The notes under the pieces: generated by a model
Database searches by the model: none
What the model was told of the DNA's origin: nothing
What the model saw: only the letters and a program-made list of their open reading frames with translations
NCBI GenBank assembly: GCA_964538065.1
Contig: CAZIDG010000004.1
Coordinates: forward strand, 33,434 to 97,433
Direction: 5' to 3'
DNA length: 64,000 bases
From: G963664225 sp964538065
GTDB taxonomy: Bacteria > Verrucomicrobiota > Verrucomicrobiia > Limisphaerales > UBA1319
Translations under genes and position numbers: made by a program
Shown: positions 38,863-47,374 of the stretch, one piece after another
Layout of the letters: the number at the start of each line of letters is the position of its first letter
Numbering within the stretch: position 1 is the first letter of the stretch

Positions 38863-39642
38863 ATGACGATCTTGCCGCGATGCGCTTCGTTTCTCCGGGC
38901 TGTTGTATTGGCCATGGGGCTTTGCACGATTTCCCTTGTTGCTGCTGAACCGGCCGGGGCTTCTTCAAAAGCCGAGAGGGAGGGCCAAACCCTCGCTGCC
39001 AGCCTGCGTGAGCAGCGCCCAACCTCCGAGTTTGCCACAACGGGCACCCTGTCCATTCGGCATCCCAATGGCGAGCGGACCACCCTTTTTCTGCGCATGC
39101 ATGTTGAGGTGGGAGATCCTGCCTGGAAAAACATTTATGAGGCAGGCCCCAACTCCAATCGCATCACTCACCAGCTCACCATTGTTCATACCAATGGGGC
39201 GTCTCCACAATATCTTCTTGCTCAGGCGGATGCTGCGGGTGCTCTCGCGCCTTCCCAGACGCTCGATTCCGCTCACGTCGCTGATTCCTTTGCGGGTACG
39301 GATTTTGGAATGTGTGATTTGGGGCTCGATTTTTTCCATTGGCCGCATCAGCGTATTGTGAAGACCGAAATGCGCAAGGGGCGTTCCTGCAAGGTGTTGG
39401 AAAGTTCCAGAGATCAACCGGCTGGCACTGGCTATAAACGAGTTCTTTCCTGGATTGACATTGAAACCAGTGGTTTGATTCGAGCTGAGGCCTATGATGC
39501 CTCCAATCAAATGGCCAAAGTCTTCAGTTTGAAGGGCTTTTCAAAGGTCGACGGGCGCTGGCAGCTCAAGGAATTGGAAATCCGCAATCCCAAGACCGAT
39601 TCGGTAACACGTCTTGAATTCGACCTCGAAATCAACGATTAA
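38863..39642 (+). CDS. Exported LolA-like protein (outer-membrane lipoprotein-sorting superfamily)
   Basis: 259 aa. An N-terminal signal peptide is visible (hydrophobic AVVLAMGLCTISLVAAEPAG). The C-terminal half has the pattern of TP0789/LolA-like proteins: a WPHQRIVKTEMRKGRSCKVL strand pair, then RVLSWIDIETSGLIRAEAYD, then FSKVDGRWQLKELEIRNPKT and a final TRLEFDLEIND. Such proteins have an open beta-barrel-like fold that binds lipid moieties, and many are annotated as outer-membrane lipoprotein-sorting proteins. The true ligand is unknown. It lies between lon and the tail-specific protease on the same strand; 162 and 145 bases separate it from them, so separate transcription is possible. A hairpin (39659-39694, outer stem GCAAGG/CCTTGC) sits between it and the protease gene. 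Confidence 0.7.
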   Translation: MTILPRCASFLRAVVLAMGLCTISLVAAEPAGASSKAEREGQTLAASLREQRPTSEFATTGTLSIRHPNGERTTLFLRMHVEVGDPAWKNIYEAGPNSNRITHQLTIVHTNGASPQYLLAQADAAGALAPSQTLDSAHVADSFAGTDFGMCDLGLDFFHWPHQRIVKTEMRKGRSCKVLESSRDQPAGTGYKRVLSWIDIETSGLIRAEAYDASNQMAKVFSLKGFSKVDGRWQLKELEIRNPKTDSVTRLEFDLEIND

Positions 39643-39787
39643 TGTGTTGGTGACTTTGGCAAGGCTGATCCCCTCCCATGGAGGGTGACCTTGCGGTGAA
39701 TCCCCACGCAGGGTCCTCATGGAATGGCAAATGCTTCATTCGGATGGGCATCGCGGGTGAAAACGCGCAAGATAACGTTAGGCAATT

Positions 39788-42100
39788 ATGTTAATGAATT
39801 TACGGCAATCCTGGCAACGGTGGATGACTTTCCAGTCTGGCATCCTGGCAATGGCCCTGTGGCTGAGTCTTTGTCCCATGGTGCAGACGGCGCAGGAGGA
39901 GGCTTCTCCGACCACCAATGCCCCCGCCGCCAAGGCCTCCAGCAAGGCCGAGCCTGATCCTTTTGCCACCAAGGGGCCCAAGCCCGCCAACCTGGCGCCT
40001 TCCTCGGATGATCCAGCCATCACCCGCCTGGTTACGCGCATCCTGACCCGTTCCCATTACGCGCGCAAACCCTTCGATGACACCGTTTCCTCCCGGTTCC
40101 TCGATCAATATCTTGATACGCTCGATCCCACGCACCTGATCTTTTTCCAATCGGACCTTCAGGAGTTTGAACGTTACCGCAACACGCTCGACGATTTGAC
40201 CTACAAGGATGGCGACACCACGCCTGCCTACGTCATTTTCAAACGGTTTCTTGAACGGTTCGACCAGGAGGTCGAGTTTGCCAATCAGTGTCTTACCAAC
40301 GTGTCCTGGGAGTTTAAAGGCAATGAAACCTACAAATTCGATCGCAAGAACGCCCAGCGCCCTCGCGACCTGCAGGATGCCAAGCCTCTCTGGCTGGAAC
40401 GCCTGCGCTATGAGTACCTCCAGGAAAAGCTTAATCAGGACAAGCCTGAGGAGGTTGCCAAAATCATCAAACGCCGCTATTCACGCATCAGCCGTTTCCT
40501 CCACGAGTATGACAGCGAAGAGGTGCTCCAGATCTATCTGACCGCCTTGAGCCACGTCTATGATCCCCATTCCGATTACATGGGCAAAAACCAGTTGGAT
40601 AATTTCTCCATCGGCATGAAGCTCTCTCTCTTTGGCATTGGCGCCTTGCTTCGATCCGAGGATGGTTACTGCAAGATCCAGGAGCTCATGCCCGGGGGGC
40701 CTGCTGCGGCCAGCAAGAAGATCAAACCCAACGACCGCATCATTGCGGTGGCGCAGGGAGATGAAGAGCCAGTGGATGTGGTGGACATGAAGCTGACCAA
40801 GGTTGTCGATTTGATACGTGGGGCCAAGGGGACCAAGGTGCGCCTGACCATCATCCCGGCAGATGCCCCGGATCCATCCGTGCGCAACGTGGTGACGTTG
40901 GTTCGGGATGAAATCAAGCTCGAGGAACGCGAGGCCAAGGCCAAGGTGATTGAGCTGGGTGGGCCCGACAACCTGCGCATCGGAGTCATTGATCTTCCTT
41001 CGTTTTACGCTGAACTGCCCACCGCGGGCAAAACGGGTGACCTCAAAAGCACGACTGCCGATGTGGCCCGCCTGGTCAAAAAACTGAAGGCGGAAAAAGT
41101 CGCCGGCATCATTCTCGATCTCCGTCACAATGGGGGAGGGGTTCTTGAGGAATCGGTTGAATTGACCGGGCTGTTCATCAAGAAGGGGCCGGTGGTGCAG
41201 GTGCGTGATTCGGGGGGCAATATCGGGGTGCATGAATCCTCGGCGGCGGCTCCGCTTTACGATGGTCCCCTGATTGTGCTTACCAGCCGGTTCAGCGCCT
41301 CTGCATCGGAAATTCTCGCCGCCGCGCTTCAGGATTATGGCCGTGCGCTTGTTGTGGGGGATGTCTCCACACACGGGAAGGGCACCGTCCAGCAACTCCT
41401 CCAGTTGGGGCCCATCATGCAACAGTTTGGGATGGCGACCAGTCAGAACCCGGGTGCCCTTAAGATCACCATCCGCAAGTTCTATCGCATCAATGGCGAG
41501 TCCACCCAGCTTAAGGGGGTGATACCGGACATCATTCTTCCATCGGTCAATAACGTGGCTGACATTGGGGAGCAAACCAGCCCCAACGCCCTCCCCTGGG
41601 ATACCATCCCGACCATGAAATACGAGGCGCTGGACCGCATCAAACCCGTCCTGGGCGAGCTGGCCAGGCGCACGGCGGCACGTGTGGCCACCAATGCTGA
41701 TTTTGCTTACGTCAAGATCGAGACCGAACGTTTCAAGAAGATTCAGGACGAGAAATCCGTTTCCATGAATGAGGATGTTCGCCGCAAGGAAAAGACCGAG
41801 GCGAAGGATCGCCAGGAGGCTCGCAAAAAGGAACTGCGTGCCCGCCCGGCGGATGCCACAAAGACTTATGAGGTTACACTGAAGAATGCCGACCAGCCCG
41901 GTCTGCAGCCCTATGTGCCCAAGACCAACGACGTTGAGACCGCCAGCCTGAAAGCCAAGGATCCCGAGGATGCTGGAACAGAGGAGGAGGATGTACCTGT
42001 CGTGGACATCACCCTGGATGAGGCACAGCGGGTTCTGGTGGATCTCATCACCGTGACCAACGCCCCACGAGGTCTTTCGCAGATTTCACCGGCTAAATAA
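39788..42100 (+). CDS. prc: Periplasmic tail-specific (carboxy-terminal processing) protease, S41 family
   Basis: 770 aa, large Prc/Tsp type. A signal peptide follows the start (hydrophobic GILAMALWLSLCPMVQTAQ). The N-terminal helical part contains the family marker YDPHSDYMGKNQLDNFSIGM, next comes a PDZ domain (about 275-365, IQELMPGGPAAASKKIKPND), and then the S41 core with LDLRHNGGGVLEE and the Ser-Lys dyad in SRFSASASEI and THGKGTVQ. A charged C-terminal extension follows. In other bacteria it trims or degrades periplasmic proteins and lipoproteins from their C-termini, affecting cell-wall hydrolase turnover. ATG 39794 is an alternative start. It converges with the ATPase gene, leaving only 11 bases between the stops. 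Confidence 0.93.
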   Translation: MLMNLRQSWQRWMTFQSGILAMALWLSLCPMVQTAQEEASPTTNAPAAKASSKAEPDPFATKGPKPANLAPSSDDPAITRLVTRILTRSHYARKPFDDTVSSRFLDQYLDTLDPTHLIFFQSDLQEFERYRNTLDDLTYKDGDTTPAYVIFKRFLERFDQEVEFANQCLTNVSWEFKGNETYKFDRKNAQRPRDLQDAKPLWLERLRYEYLQEKLNQDKPEEVAKIIKRRYSRISRFLHEYDSEEVLQIYLTALSHVYDPHSDYMGKNQLDNFSIGMKLSLFGIGALLRSEDGYCKIQELMPGGPAAASKKIKPNDRIIAVAQGDEEPVDVVDMKLTKVVDLIRGAKGTKVRLTIIPADAPDPSVRNVVTLVRDEIKLEEREAKAKVIELGGPDNLRIGVIDLPSFYAELPTAGKTGDLKSTTADVARLVKKLKAEKVAGIILDLRHNGGGVLEESVELTGLFIKKGPVVQVRDSGGNIGVHESSAAAPLYDGPLIVLTSRFSASASEILAAALQDYGRALVVGDVSTHGKGTVQQLLQLGPIMQQFGMATSQNPGALKITIRKFYRINGESTQLKGVIPDIILPSVNNVADIGEQTSPNALPWDTIPTMKYEALDRIKPVLGELARRTAARVATNADFAYVKIETERFKKIQDEKSVSMNEDVRRKEKTEAKDRQEARKKELRARPADATKTYEVTLKNADQPGLQPYVPKTNDVETASLKAKDPEDAGTEEEDVPVVDITLDEAQRVLVDLITVTNAPRGLSQISPAK

Positions 42101-42111
42101 TCGCAGCCCCG

Positions 42112-43842
42112 CTAGTGGCTGGAGGTGATCACCAGAACCTGTTCCAGGGTGGTGAGTCCCTCGCGCGCCTTGTCGAGGGCCACCATGCGCAGCGTCTTCA
42201 TGCCCTGAGCCATGGCCACCTTGCCGATTTCCATGGCGCTGGCTCGCTGGATGATCAGCTTGCGAATGTCGTCTGAAATGGGCATGGCCTCGATGATGGC
42301 CAGACGGCCTGAATACCCTGTGTTCTTGCAACGTTCGCAGCCACGGCCGCGATAGAGCGTAACCCCGTCGAAAAAGTTTGGATCGATGTTCAGATCCTCG
42401 TACATCTTGCGAGGGTAGCTCACGGGCTCCTTGCAGGAGTTGCAGATGCGGCGCATCAACCGCTGGGCACAGGAGAGAATCACCGAGGACGAAATGAGGA
42501 ATGGCGCGATGTTCATATCGTCCAAACGGGCGATGGCGCCGGGGGCGTCGTTACAGTGCATGGTGCTGAGCACCTGGTGACCGGTGAGGGCGGCCTCCAC
42601 GGCAATTTCCGCCGTCTCCGTATCGCGGATTTCACCGATCATGACAATGTCCGGGTCCTGGCGCAGAATCGAGCGTAACGCGTTGGCGAAGGTCAGCCCG
42701 ATTTCCTTGCGGACAGGCACCTGGTTGATGCCCGGAATCTGAAACTCCACCGGGTCTTCCACCGTGATGATGTTATACTCGGGATTGTTCAGCTCATTCA
42801 GTGCGGAGTAAAGCGTCGTGGTCTTGCCCGAACCCGTGGGGCCGGTGACCAGCAGAAGCCCGTGCGGCGCATCCACGGCGGCCTTGAATCGCTTGTAGGT
42901 CTCCGTGTCCATCCCCAGCTTGTCCATGCTGGCGGAAAGGTTGGACTTGTCGAGCACGCGTAGCACGCATTTTTCACCATGAACCGTGGGCAGAAAGCTT
43001 ACGCGAAGATCGATGTCGCGGCCGTTCACCTTGACCCGCATGCGCCCATCCTGAGGCAGCCGGCGTTCGGCAATGTCCAGGTTGCTCATGATTTTCAGGC
43101 GCGAGGTCAGCGCCATCTGCATGCTCTTGGGGGGCGGGGTGGCATCCAGCAGGGCGCCGTCAATGCGGTAGCGCAGCCGGATGGTCTTTTCAAAGGGCTC
43201 CAGGTGAATGTCGCTCGCGCGATCCTTGATGGCCTGAACAATCAGCAGGTTGCACAGCTTGATGACGGGCGCCTCCTCCGTGGAAGCCGCCAGTTGATCG
43301 ATGCTGATGTCATCCACCACCTCCTTGGTGACCTCAATGTTGGTCTCCTCCTCCTCCGCCTTCTGTTTGGCATCCTTGATGATATCCTCAATGCTGCCCT
43401 TGGCGCTGTCGAGGTTGTGGAGTTTGTCGATGATTGCCTTTTCGCTGGCAATCATGGGGGAGACTTCGAGGTGGGTGATGCGCTTGACGTCATCCAGGGC
43501 CAGGACGTTGAGCGGATCCGCCATGGCCAGGAACAGGCGGTTCTCCCAGCGCGAAACCGGGATCACCTTGTGGTTCATGGCCACATCCTTGGGCACCAGA
43601 TTGGCAACATCCGGTGGGATGTTGATGCGGGCCAGGTGGATGGGGGGCGTGTTCAGCACACGGCCCATGGAGACCACCATGTCCACGTCGTTCACGCAGG
43701 CTTTGTCGGAGATGAGCTTGAGGAGGCGTGTACCCTCCTTCTTTTGGAGCTCGAGCAGTTCCTCCACCTGCTGACGGGTCATCAACCCGTCCTCGATCAG
43801 GGCGTCGGCAATGCGTTCTCCAAATGTTTTTATCGCAGCCAT
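42112..43842 (-). CDS. pilB: Type IV pilus / type II secretion assembly ATPase (PilB/GspE family)
   Basis: 576 aa from ATG 43842, 12 bases after the upstream gene's stop. An N-terminal MshEN/GspE-N domain (about 1-150, ADALIEDGLMTRQQVEELLE) precedes the secretion ATPase core: Walker A GPTGSGKTT (334-342), Asp box (FANALRSILRQDPDIVMIGE), the His-box region HQVLSTMHCNDAPGA, and a tetracysteine zinc site (ICNSCKE and GCERCKN). It hydrolyses ATP at the inner membrane to drive pilus or pseudopilus extension. PilB and GspE cannot be told apart by this alone; the Amuc-type pilus locus 38 kb away favours the pilus reading. It forms an operon with the upstream GspE-N-domain gene. Confidence 0.92.
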   Translation of the reverse strand: MAAIKTFGERIADALIEDGLMTRQQVEELLELQKKEGTRLLKLISDKACVNDVDMVVSMGRVLNTPPIHLARINIPPDVANLVPKDVAMNHKVIPVSRWENRLFLAMADPLNVLALDDVKRITHLEVSPMIASEKAIIDKLHNLDSAKGSIEDIIKDAKQKAEEEETNIEVTKEVVDDISIDQLAASTEEAPVIKLCNLLIVQAIKDRASDIHLEPFEKTIRLRYRIDGALLDATPPPKSMQMALTSRLKIMSNLDIAERRLPQDGRMRVKVNGRDIDLRVSFLPTVHGEKCVLRVLDKSNLSASMDKLGMDTETYKRFKAAVDAPHGLLLVTGPTGSGKTTTLYSALNELNNPEYNIITVEDPVEFQIPGINQVPVRKEIGLTFANALRSILRQDPDIVMIGEIRDTETAEIAVEAALTGHQVLSTMHCNDAPGAIARLDDMNIAPFLISSSVILSCAQRLMRRICNSCKEPVSYPRKMYEDLNIDPNFFDGVTLYRGRGCERCKNTGYSGRLAIIEAMPISDDIRKLIIQRASAMEIGKVAMAQGMKTLRMVALDKAREGLTTLEQVLVITSSH

Positions 43843-43854
43843 GGTCAAGGAGTG

Positions 43855-44718
43855 TTACCGGAAGACTTTCTGGACCATCTTGAGCAGCTCAACCGGTGAG
43901 GCCATATACCACAACAGTCGACTGTGGGTTGCTGATTCAAGCTCACGTGCCGCTTGCTTGTTATAGGGATTGGAGGTGGCGACCAGCACCGATTTGCTCA
44001 TGCGATCAAAGGGAAGCACGCACCAGCGCCGGCATGCCTGCCGGGGGAAGGAGCGGGCCAGTTCGATATCCACATCATACCGTTCGATGGGGAGGAACCC
44101 AATGCGCGTTTTCTCGCACAGAACACGCACCGATTTTTCAATGGGCAGAATGCCCTGGTTGGCTAGTTCAAGAATAAAGGGTTCATGCAGCTTGTCCGGA
44201 TCGCCGTTGGGGGAGGGGCTCTTCCATAAACGAGCGAAGTCCACTTCTCCCAGCAACTTGGCCTCAACGAAGATTTTGTGCATGGATTTGCGCCCATCGT
44301 CGATGTCTGCGGCTGGGGCGGCGGTGGTGTGTACGGCAGTCGGAGTTGCCTTGGCGGGGTCAGATCGGACCTTTTCCGGTGTCTCCACCGCATCCCCATT
44401 GGTGGGCGCCTGGGCCAGGCTGTTGGCCCGGTTTTCGATTTGAGCCAGCGCTTGTTTGACGTCCGGATCGTCAGGAAAGAGTTGGAGAACGCTTTCGTAC
44501 TCAAGAATGGCCGAGGAAAGCTGACCCAGTTGAACGTAGGCCTGGGCGATGCGCTTGGCCGTGTTGACCACATCCTTCTGGCGGCTCAGTTTGAAATAGG
44601 CCTCCTTGAGGATTTCCAACGACTGATAATCCAGCGGTTGCGATTGAGTGATCACTTCGAACATCTCAATCGTCTGCATCAACTGGGCTTCTTCGTTGGC
44701 GCTTAACGTTCCAGACAT
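43855..44718 (-). CDS. TPR plus GspE N-terminal-domain protein without ATPase core
   Basis: 287 aa from ATG 44718 (MSGTLSANEEAQLMQ); the longer reading from 44775 adds no conserved sequence. Residues of about 5-95 form TPR-like helices (EILKEAYFKLSRQKDVVNTA, AILEYESVLQLFPDDPDVKQ), then an Ala/Pro/Thr linker, then a GspE-N/MshEN-like domain (about 145-285: FILELANQGILPIEKSV, IGFLPIERYDVDIELARSFP, RWCVLPFDRMSKSVLVATSN). There is no Walker motif. MshEN domains in other systems bind c-di-GMP or mediate contacts with the platform protein, so this could be a regulatory or scaffolding partner of the adjacent ATPase. That is inference from domain content and the 12-base spacing. Confidence 0.75.
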   Translation of the reverse strand: MSGTLSANEEAQLMQTIEMFEVITQSQPLDYQSLEILKEAYFKLSRQKDVVNTAKRIAQAYVQLGQLSSAILEYESVLQLFPDDPDVKQALAQIENRANSLAQAPTNGDAVETPEKVRSDPAKATPTAVHTTAAPAADIDDGRKSMHKIFVEAKLLGEVDFARLWKSPSPNGDPDKLHEPFILELANQGILPIEKSVRVLCEKTRIGFLPIERYDVDIELARSFPRQACRRWCVLPFDRMSKSVLVATSNPYNKQAARELESATHSRLLWYMASPVELLKMVQKVFR

Positions 44719-45079
44719 ATTTGATTGGCTGGTTCGGGGCATTCTCCCATCACCACGCCACACACCACCCGACAATCTGGCCCATTCTAATGAGAATATG
44801 GGTCATGCCACGGCGAGGCAATCATGCCAATTGCCGGGCAAATGCAATATCGGCAGGATCTTCCGCATCCTTTAGGGAAAAATCCTTCAGCAAATGATGC
44901 CGCTCGTTTTCGGTCCAGTCCTGTCCTGTTTTCTCTCAACAGCCTCAACAACAACAAGATCTTCCTATCATGCCCAGCCAGAAAATGGACAAAAATGACC
45001 CGTTGAGAGCATAAAGAAGGCGAATAACGTTACTGCGCCCCGGATGAGTGCATGCAAGTCTGGCTGGCGGAATGAATCT
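44719..45079. other. Intergenic region without recognisable gene
   Basis: 361 bases between the start of the GspE-N gene and the end of rluD, both on the minus strand. No convincing ORF, RNA gene or strong terminator hairpin is seen. It must contain the promoter of the ATPase operon (transcribed leftward), but no good -35/-10 pair could be picked out. Confidence 0.5.
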
Positions 45080-46030
45080 TTAACCTTCGAGTGGTTCCAA
45101 GGCGGCGATGGCTTCATTGAAATCCATAGGCCAGGGTGCCTCAAACACCATTTTCTTCCCTTGAACCGGGTGGATGAAACCCAGAACCGATGCATGGAGC
45201 AACTGACGTGGGGCGGCGTAGCCGGTGGCTTCAGCCAGACGACGGCTCGCTTTGGCACCGTAAATATCATCGCCTGCAAGGGGATACCCCAGGTGCTGAA
45301 AATGGACCCTGATCTGGTGGGTGCGTCCGGAATGAAGGGTGGCAGCCACCAAAGTGGCGTGATTCAAATACTTTACAACTTTAAAACTGGTCCAGGCCTC
45401 CCGTCCGCCTTCCTCCCTTACAGCCATTCGCTTGCGGTGGGTGGGATGACGGGCAATGGCAGCATGGATTTCACCAGACTCGCGTCTCAGAATACCGCAT
45501 ACCACTGCATGATAGGTCTTTTCGATCAGACGGTTTTGGAACTGTTCAGCCAGGTGGATATGGGCGGCATCGTTCTTGGCAATCAACAGGCATCCACTGG
45601 TATCCTTATCCAGACGATGGACAATGCCAGGCCGCGCCACACCGCCAATGCCACTTAATTGGCCCTGGCAGTGGTGTAGGATGGCATTGACGATGGTATG
45701 TTCCTGGTTCCCCGCAGAGGGATGGACCACCATGCCGGGCGGTTTGTTAAGGACCAGTACATCCTCATCCTCGTAGAGGATGTCCAGAGGGATGTCTTCC
45801 GGTAGGGCCTCGGCAGGCCGCGGTGGGGGCCAGGTGATTTGGAGTTCCTCTCCGCGGTGGGGTGTGTGGGATGGCTTCACTGGCTGGCCATTCACGGTGA
45901 TGTTCCCTTCTTCGATCATGCGCTGGAGGGTGCCGCGCGAAGTGGAAGGGTACCGGCTGTGTAGAAAGACGTCCAACCGCTGCCCGGGTTGTGTTTGCTC
46001 CACCACAATTGCTTCGGTTCGGGAATCCAT
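45080..46030 (-). CDS. rluD: RluA-family 23S rRNA pseudouridine synthase (RluD-like)
   Basis: 316 aa. An N-terminal S4 RNA-binding domain (about 15-75, GQRLDVFLHSRYPSTSRGTL) is followed by the RluA catalytic domain: VLNKPPGMVVHPSAG, the catalytic motif IVHRLDKDTSGCLLIAK with the essential Asp, and LHSGRTHQIRVHFQHLGYPL. RluD converts uridines of helix 69 of 23S rRNA to pseudouridine. The specific RluD identity, as opposed to another RluA paralogue, rests on S4 presence, length and the HRLDKDTSG context, and is likely but not certain. It is the last gene of a minus-strand run and begins 16 bases after the lgt stop. Confidence 0.9.
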   Translation of the reverse strand: MDSRTEAIVVEQTQPGQRLDVFLHSRYPSTSRGTLQRMIEEGNITVNGQPVKPSHTPHRGEELQITWPPPRPAEALPEDIPLDILYEDEDVLVLNKPPGMVVHPSAGNQEHTIVNAILHHCQGQLSGIGGVARPGIVHRLDKDTSGCLLIAKNDAAHIHLAEQFQNRLIEKTYHAVVCGILRRESGEIHAAIARHPTHRKRMAVREEGGREAWTSFKVVKYLNHATLVAATLHSGRTHQIRVHFQHLGYPLAGDDIYGAKASRRLAEATGYAAPRQLLHASVLGFIHPVQGKKMVFEAPWPMDFNEAIAALEPLEG

Positions 46031-46046
46031 ACCCCCTCAAACTGAC

Positions 46047-46823
46047 TCAAGCAGCCTGTGCTGGCTTCTCGCCTTTTTTAATCAGGAAGGCATAAAGGAC
46101 TGCGCCCAGGGCAAAAATGACAATGCTGACAAGCTGTCCCGGCGTTAAACGCCCTCCGAGGTAAAAAACGGTGTAGTCTCCGCGGAAAAACTCGATGGTG
46201 CCGCGCAGGATCGCATACGCCATGAGGTAAATGCTGAATATCTGGCCATCGAATTTCCGACGGCGAAACAACCACGCCAGGGCCAGAAAGAGAATGGCAT
46301 TGGACCCGGCTTCATACAATTGCGTCGGGTGGACCCCTACGCCGGCAGTCTCATGGTCGGTGGGGAAGTGAATGGCCCATGAACACTGCGTTGGTTTTCC
46401 GTAGCAACAACCGGTCATCAGGCATCCCATGCGGCCAAAGACGTGTCCCAGGGCGATGCTGGGCGACAGGATGTCCGCCACCTGCAAAAAAGGCAGTTTC
46501 TTCCAGCGGAGGTAAAAAAGACCGCAAACACCGGCCCCAATCAGCCCTCCATAAAAGACCAATCCGGTTCTGACCTGGAAGATCTCCCAGATGGGGCGCT
46601 GTGCGAAATAATCCTGCCAGTTGCTCAGGACGTACAATGCCCGGGAGCCAACCACTGCTCCAACAATCAGCCATGGACCCAGGTCGATGATTTTTTCAGG
46701 GGCAATGTTTGCCTTGAGCGCCCGCCGGCTGGCGGTCCAGAGCCCAAGAATGAAACCCATGGCCACAAGGATTCCGTACCAGTAAATGGTAAGACTTCCT
46801 ATCGTGAAGGCGACTGGTTGCAT
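46047..46823 (-). CDS. lgt: Prolipoprotein diacylglyceryl transferase
   Basis: 258 aa inner-membrane enzyme with seven or so hydrophobic spans. It transfers diacylglyceryl from phosphatidylglycerol to the lipobox cysteine of prolipoproteins. Landmarks are the N-terminal IYWYGILVAMGFILGLWTA, the TGLVFYGGLIGA stretch, the catalytic-region HVFGRMGCLMTGCCYGKPT (matching the GR-x-G signature, with Cys replacing the usual Asn and following residues) and HPTQLYEA. It is flanked by lptE, whose product is itself a lipoprotein substrate, and by rluD. Its stop is 16 bases before the rluD start and its start is 11 bases after the lptE stop, so the genes probably share one transcript. Confidence 0.95.
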   Translation of the reverse strand: MQPVAFTIGSLTIYWYGILVAMGFILGLWTASRRALKANIAPEKIIDLGPWLIVGAVVGSRALYVLSNWQDYFAQRPIWEIFQVRTGLVFYGGLIGAGVCGLFYLRWKKLPFLQVADILSPSIALGHVFGRMGCLMTGCCYGKPTQCSWAIHFPTDHETAGVGVHPTQLYEAGSNAILFLALAWLFRRRKFDGQIFSIYLMAYAILRGTIEFFRGDYTVFYLGGRLTPGQLVSIVIFALGAVLYAFLIKKGEKPAQAA

Positions 46824-46834
46824 TCAGAATCAGT

Positions 46835-47374
46835 TTACCACGTGCCGTCCACCAGTGCGCCTGAAATCTTTTGGGCCAGGTCATCGGCCAGCAGTGGTGC
46901 TGCCTGTCGCTCTGCGCTTGCCATGTCGTTGCCCACACGGATGGTGGTGCGGCCTGAGAATGTGCGGTCAAAAAGCACCTTGCCGGTCAAACGTTCATGT
47001 GCCCTGGCCTGCACGATGATGAACACGACATAATCGCGCACGGTAATGATGTCGGAAGGTTGGAAAGCCACTGCAGAACGCTGGTAATCGATGATCGTGC
47101 CTGTCACGATAACGTCGCCCTCGTCCTTTCCCGTTTCCAGACGGTAGGTGCCGTCCTGCTGGAGCTTTTTGCGCAGCGAGGAGTTCACATACTCCGAGAG
47201 GCGCGGCTCATAGGTCTTGTTTTCGAAGAAGTTCACCTGGACCGAACGGGATTGCGCAGGCATGCCGTTGGTGGGGCCCAGTCGGTAACCGGCGCACCCG
47301 GCAAACAACACCGCAGTGAGGCAGACTGCGAGCAGCCTGGCGATCCGATGGGTGATGGTGTGCGGCGCAATCAT
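46835..47374 (-). CDS. lptE: LPS-assembly lipoprotein LptE
   Basis: 179 aa. A lipoprotein signal peptide with lipobox LFAGC (Cys27) is followed by the LptE pattern AGYRLGPT..., then VQVNFFENKTYEPRLSEYVN, SLRKKLQQDGTYRLE and VTGTIIDYQRSAVAF. LptE plugs the LptD barrel at the outer membrane and helps insert lipopolysaccharide. Its ATG overlaps the bamD stop by four bases (ATGA), implying translational coupling between two outer-membrane assembly factors. Assignment rests on this set of small LptE-like motifs, which are weakly conserved across phyla, plus the context. Confidence 0.82.
   Translation of the reverse strand: MIAPHTITHRIARLLAVCLTAVLFAGCAGYRLGPTNGMPAQSRSVQVNFFENKTYEPRLSEYVNSSLRKKLQQDGTYRLETGKDEGDVIVTGTIIDYQRSAVAFQPSDIITVRDYVVFIIVQARAHERLTGKVLFDRTFSGRTTIRVGNDMASAERQAAPLLADDLAQKISGALVDGTW

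Noticed and set aside
40481..41575. 364-aa minus-strand frame opposite the tail-specific protease
   Set aside because: The plus-strand protein has all S41 and PDZ motifs; the opposite frame resembles nothing and follows from GC-rich third positions.
42979..43899. 306-aa plus-strand frame opposite the PilB/GspE gene
   Set aside because: Complement of a conserved secretion ATPase; no independent evidence.
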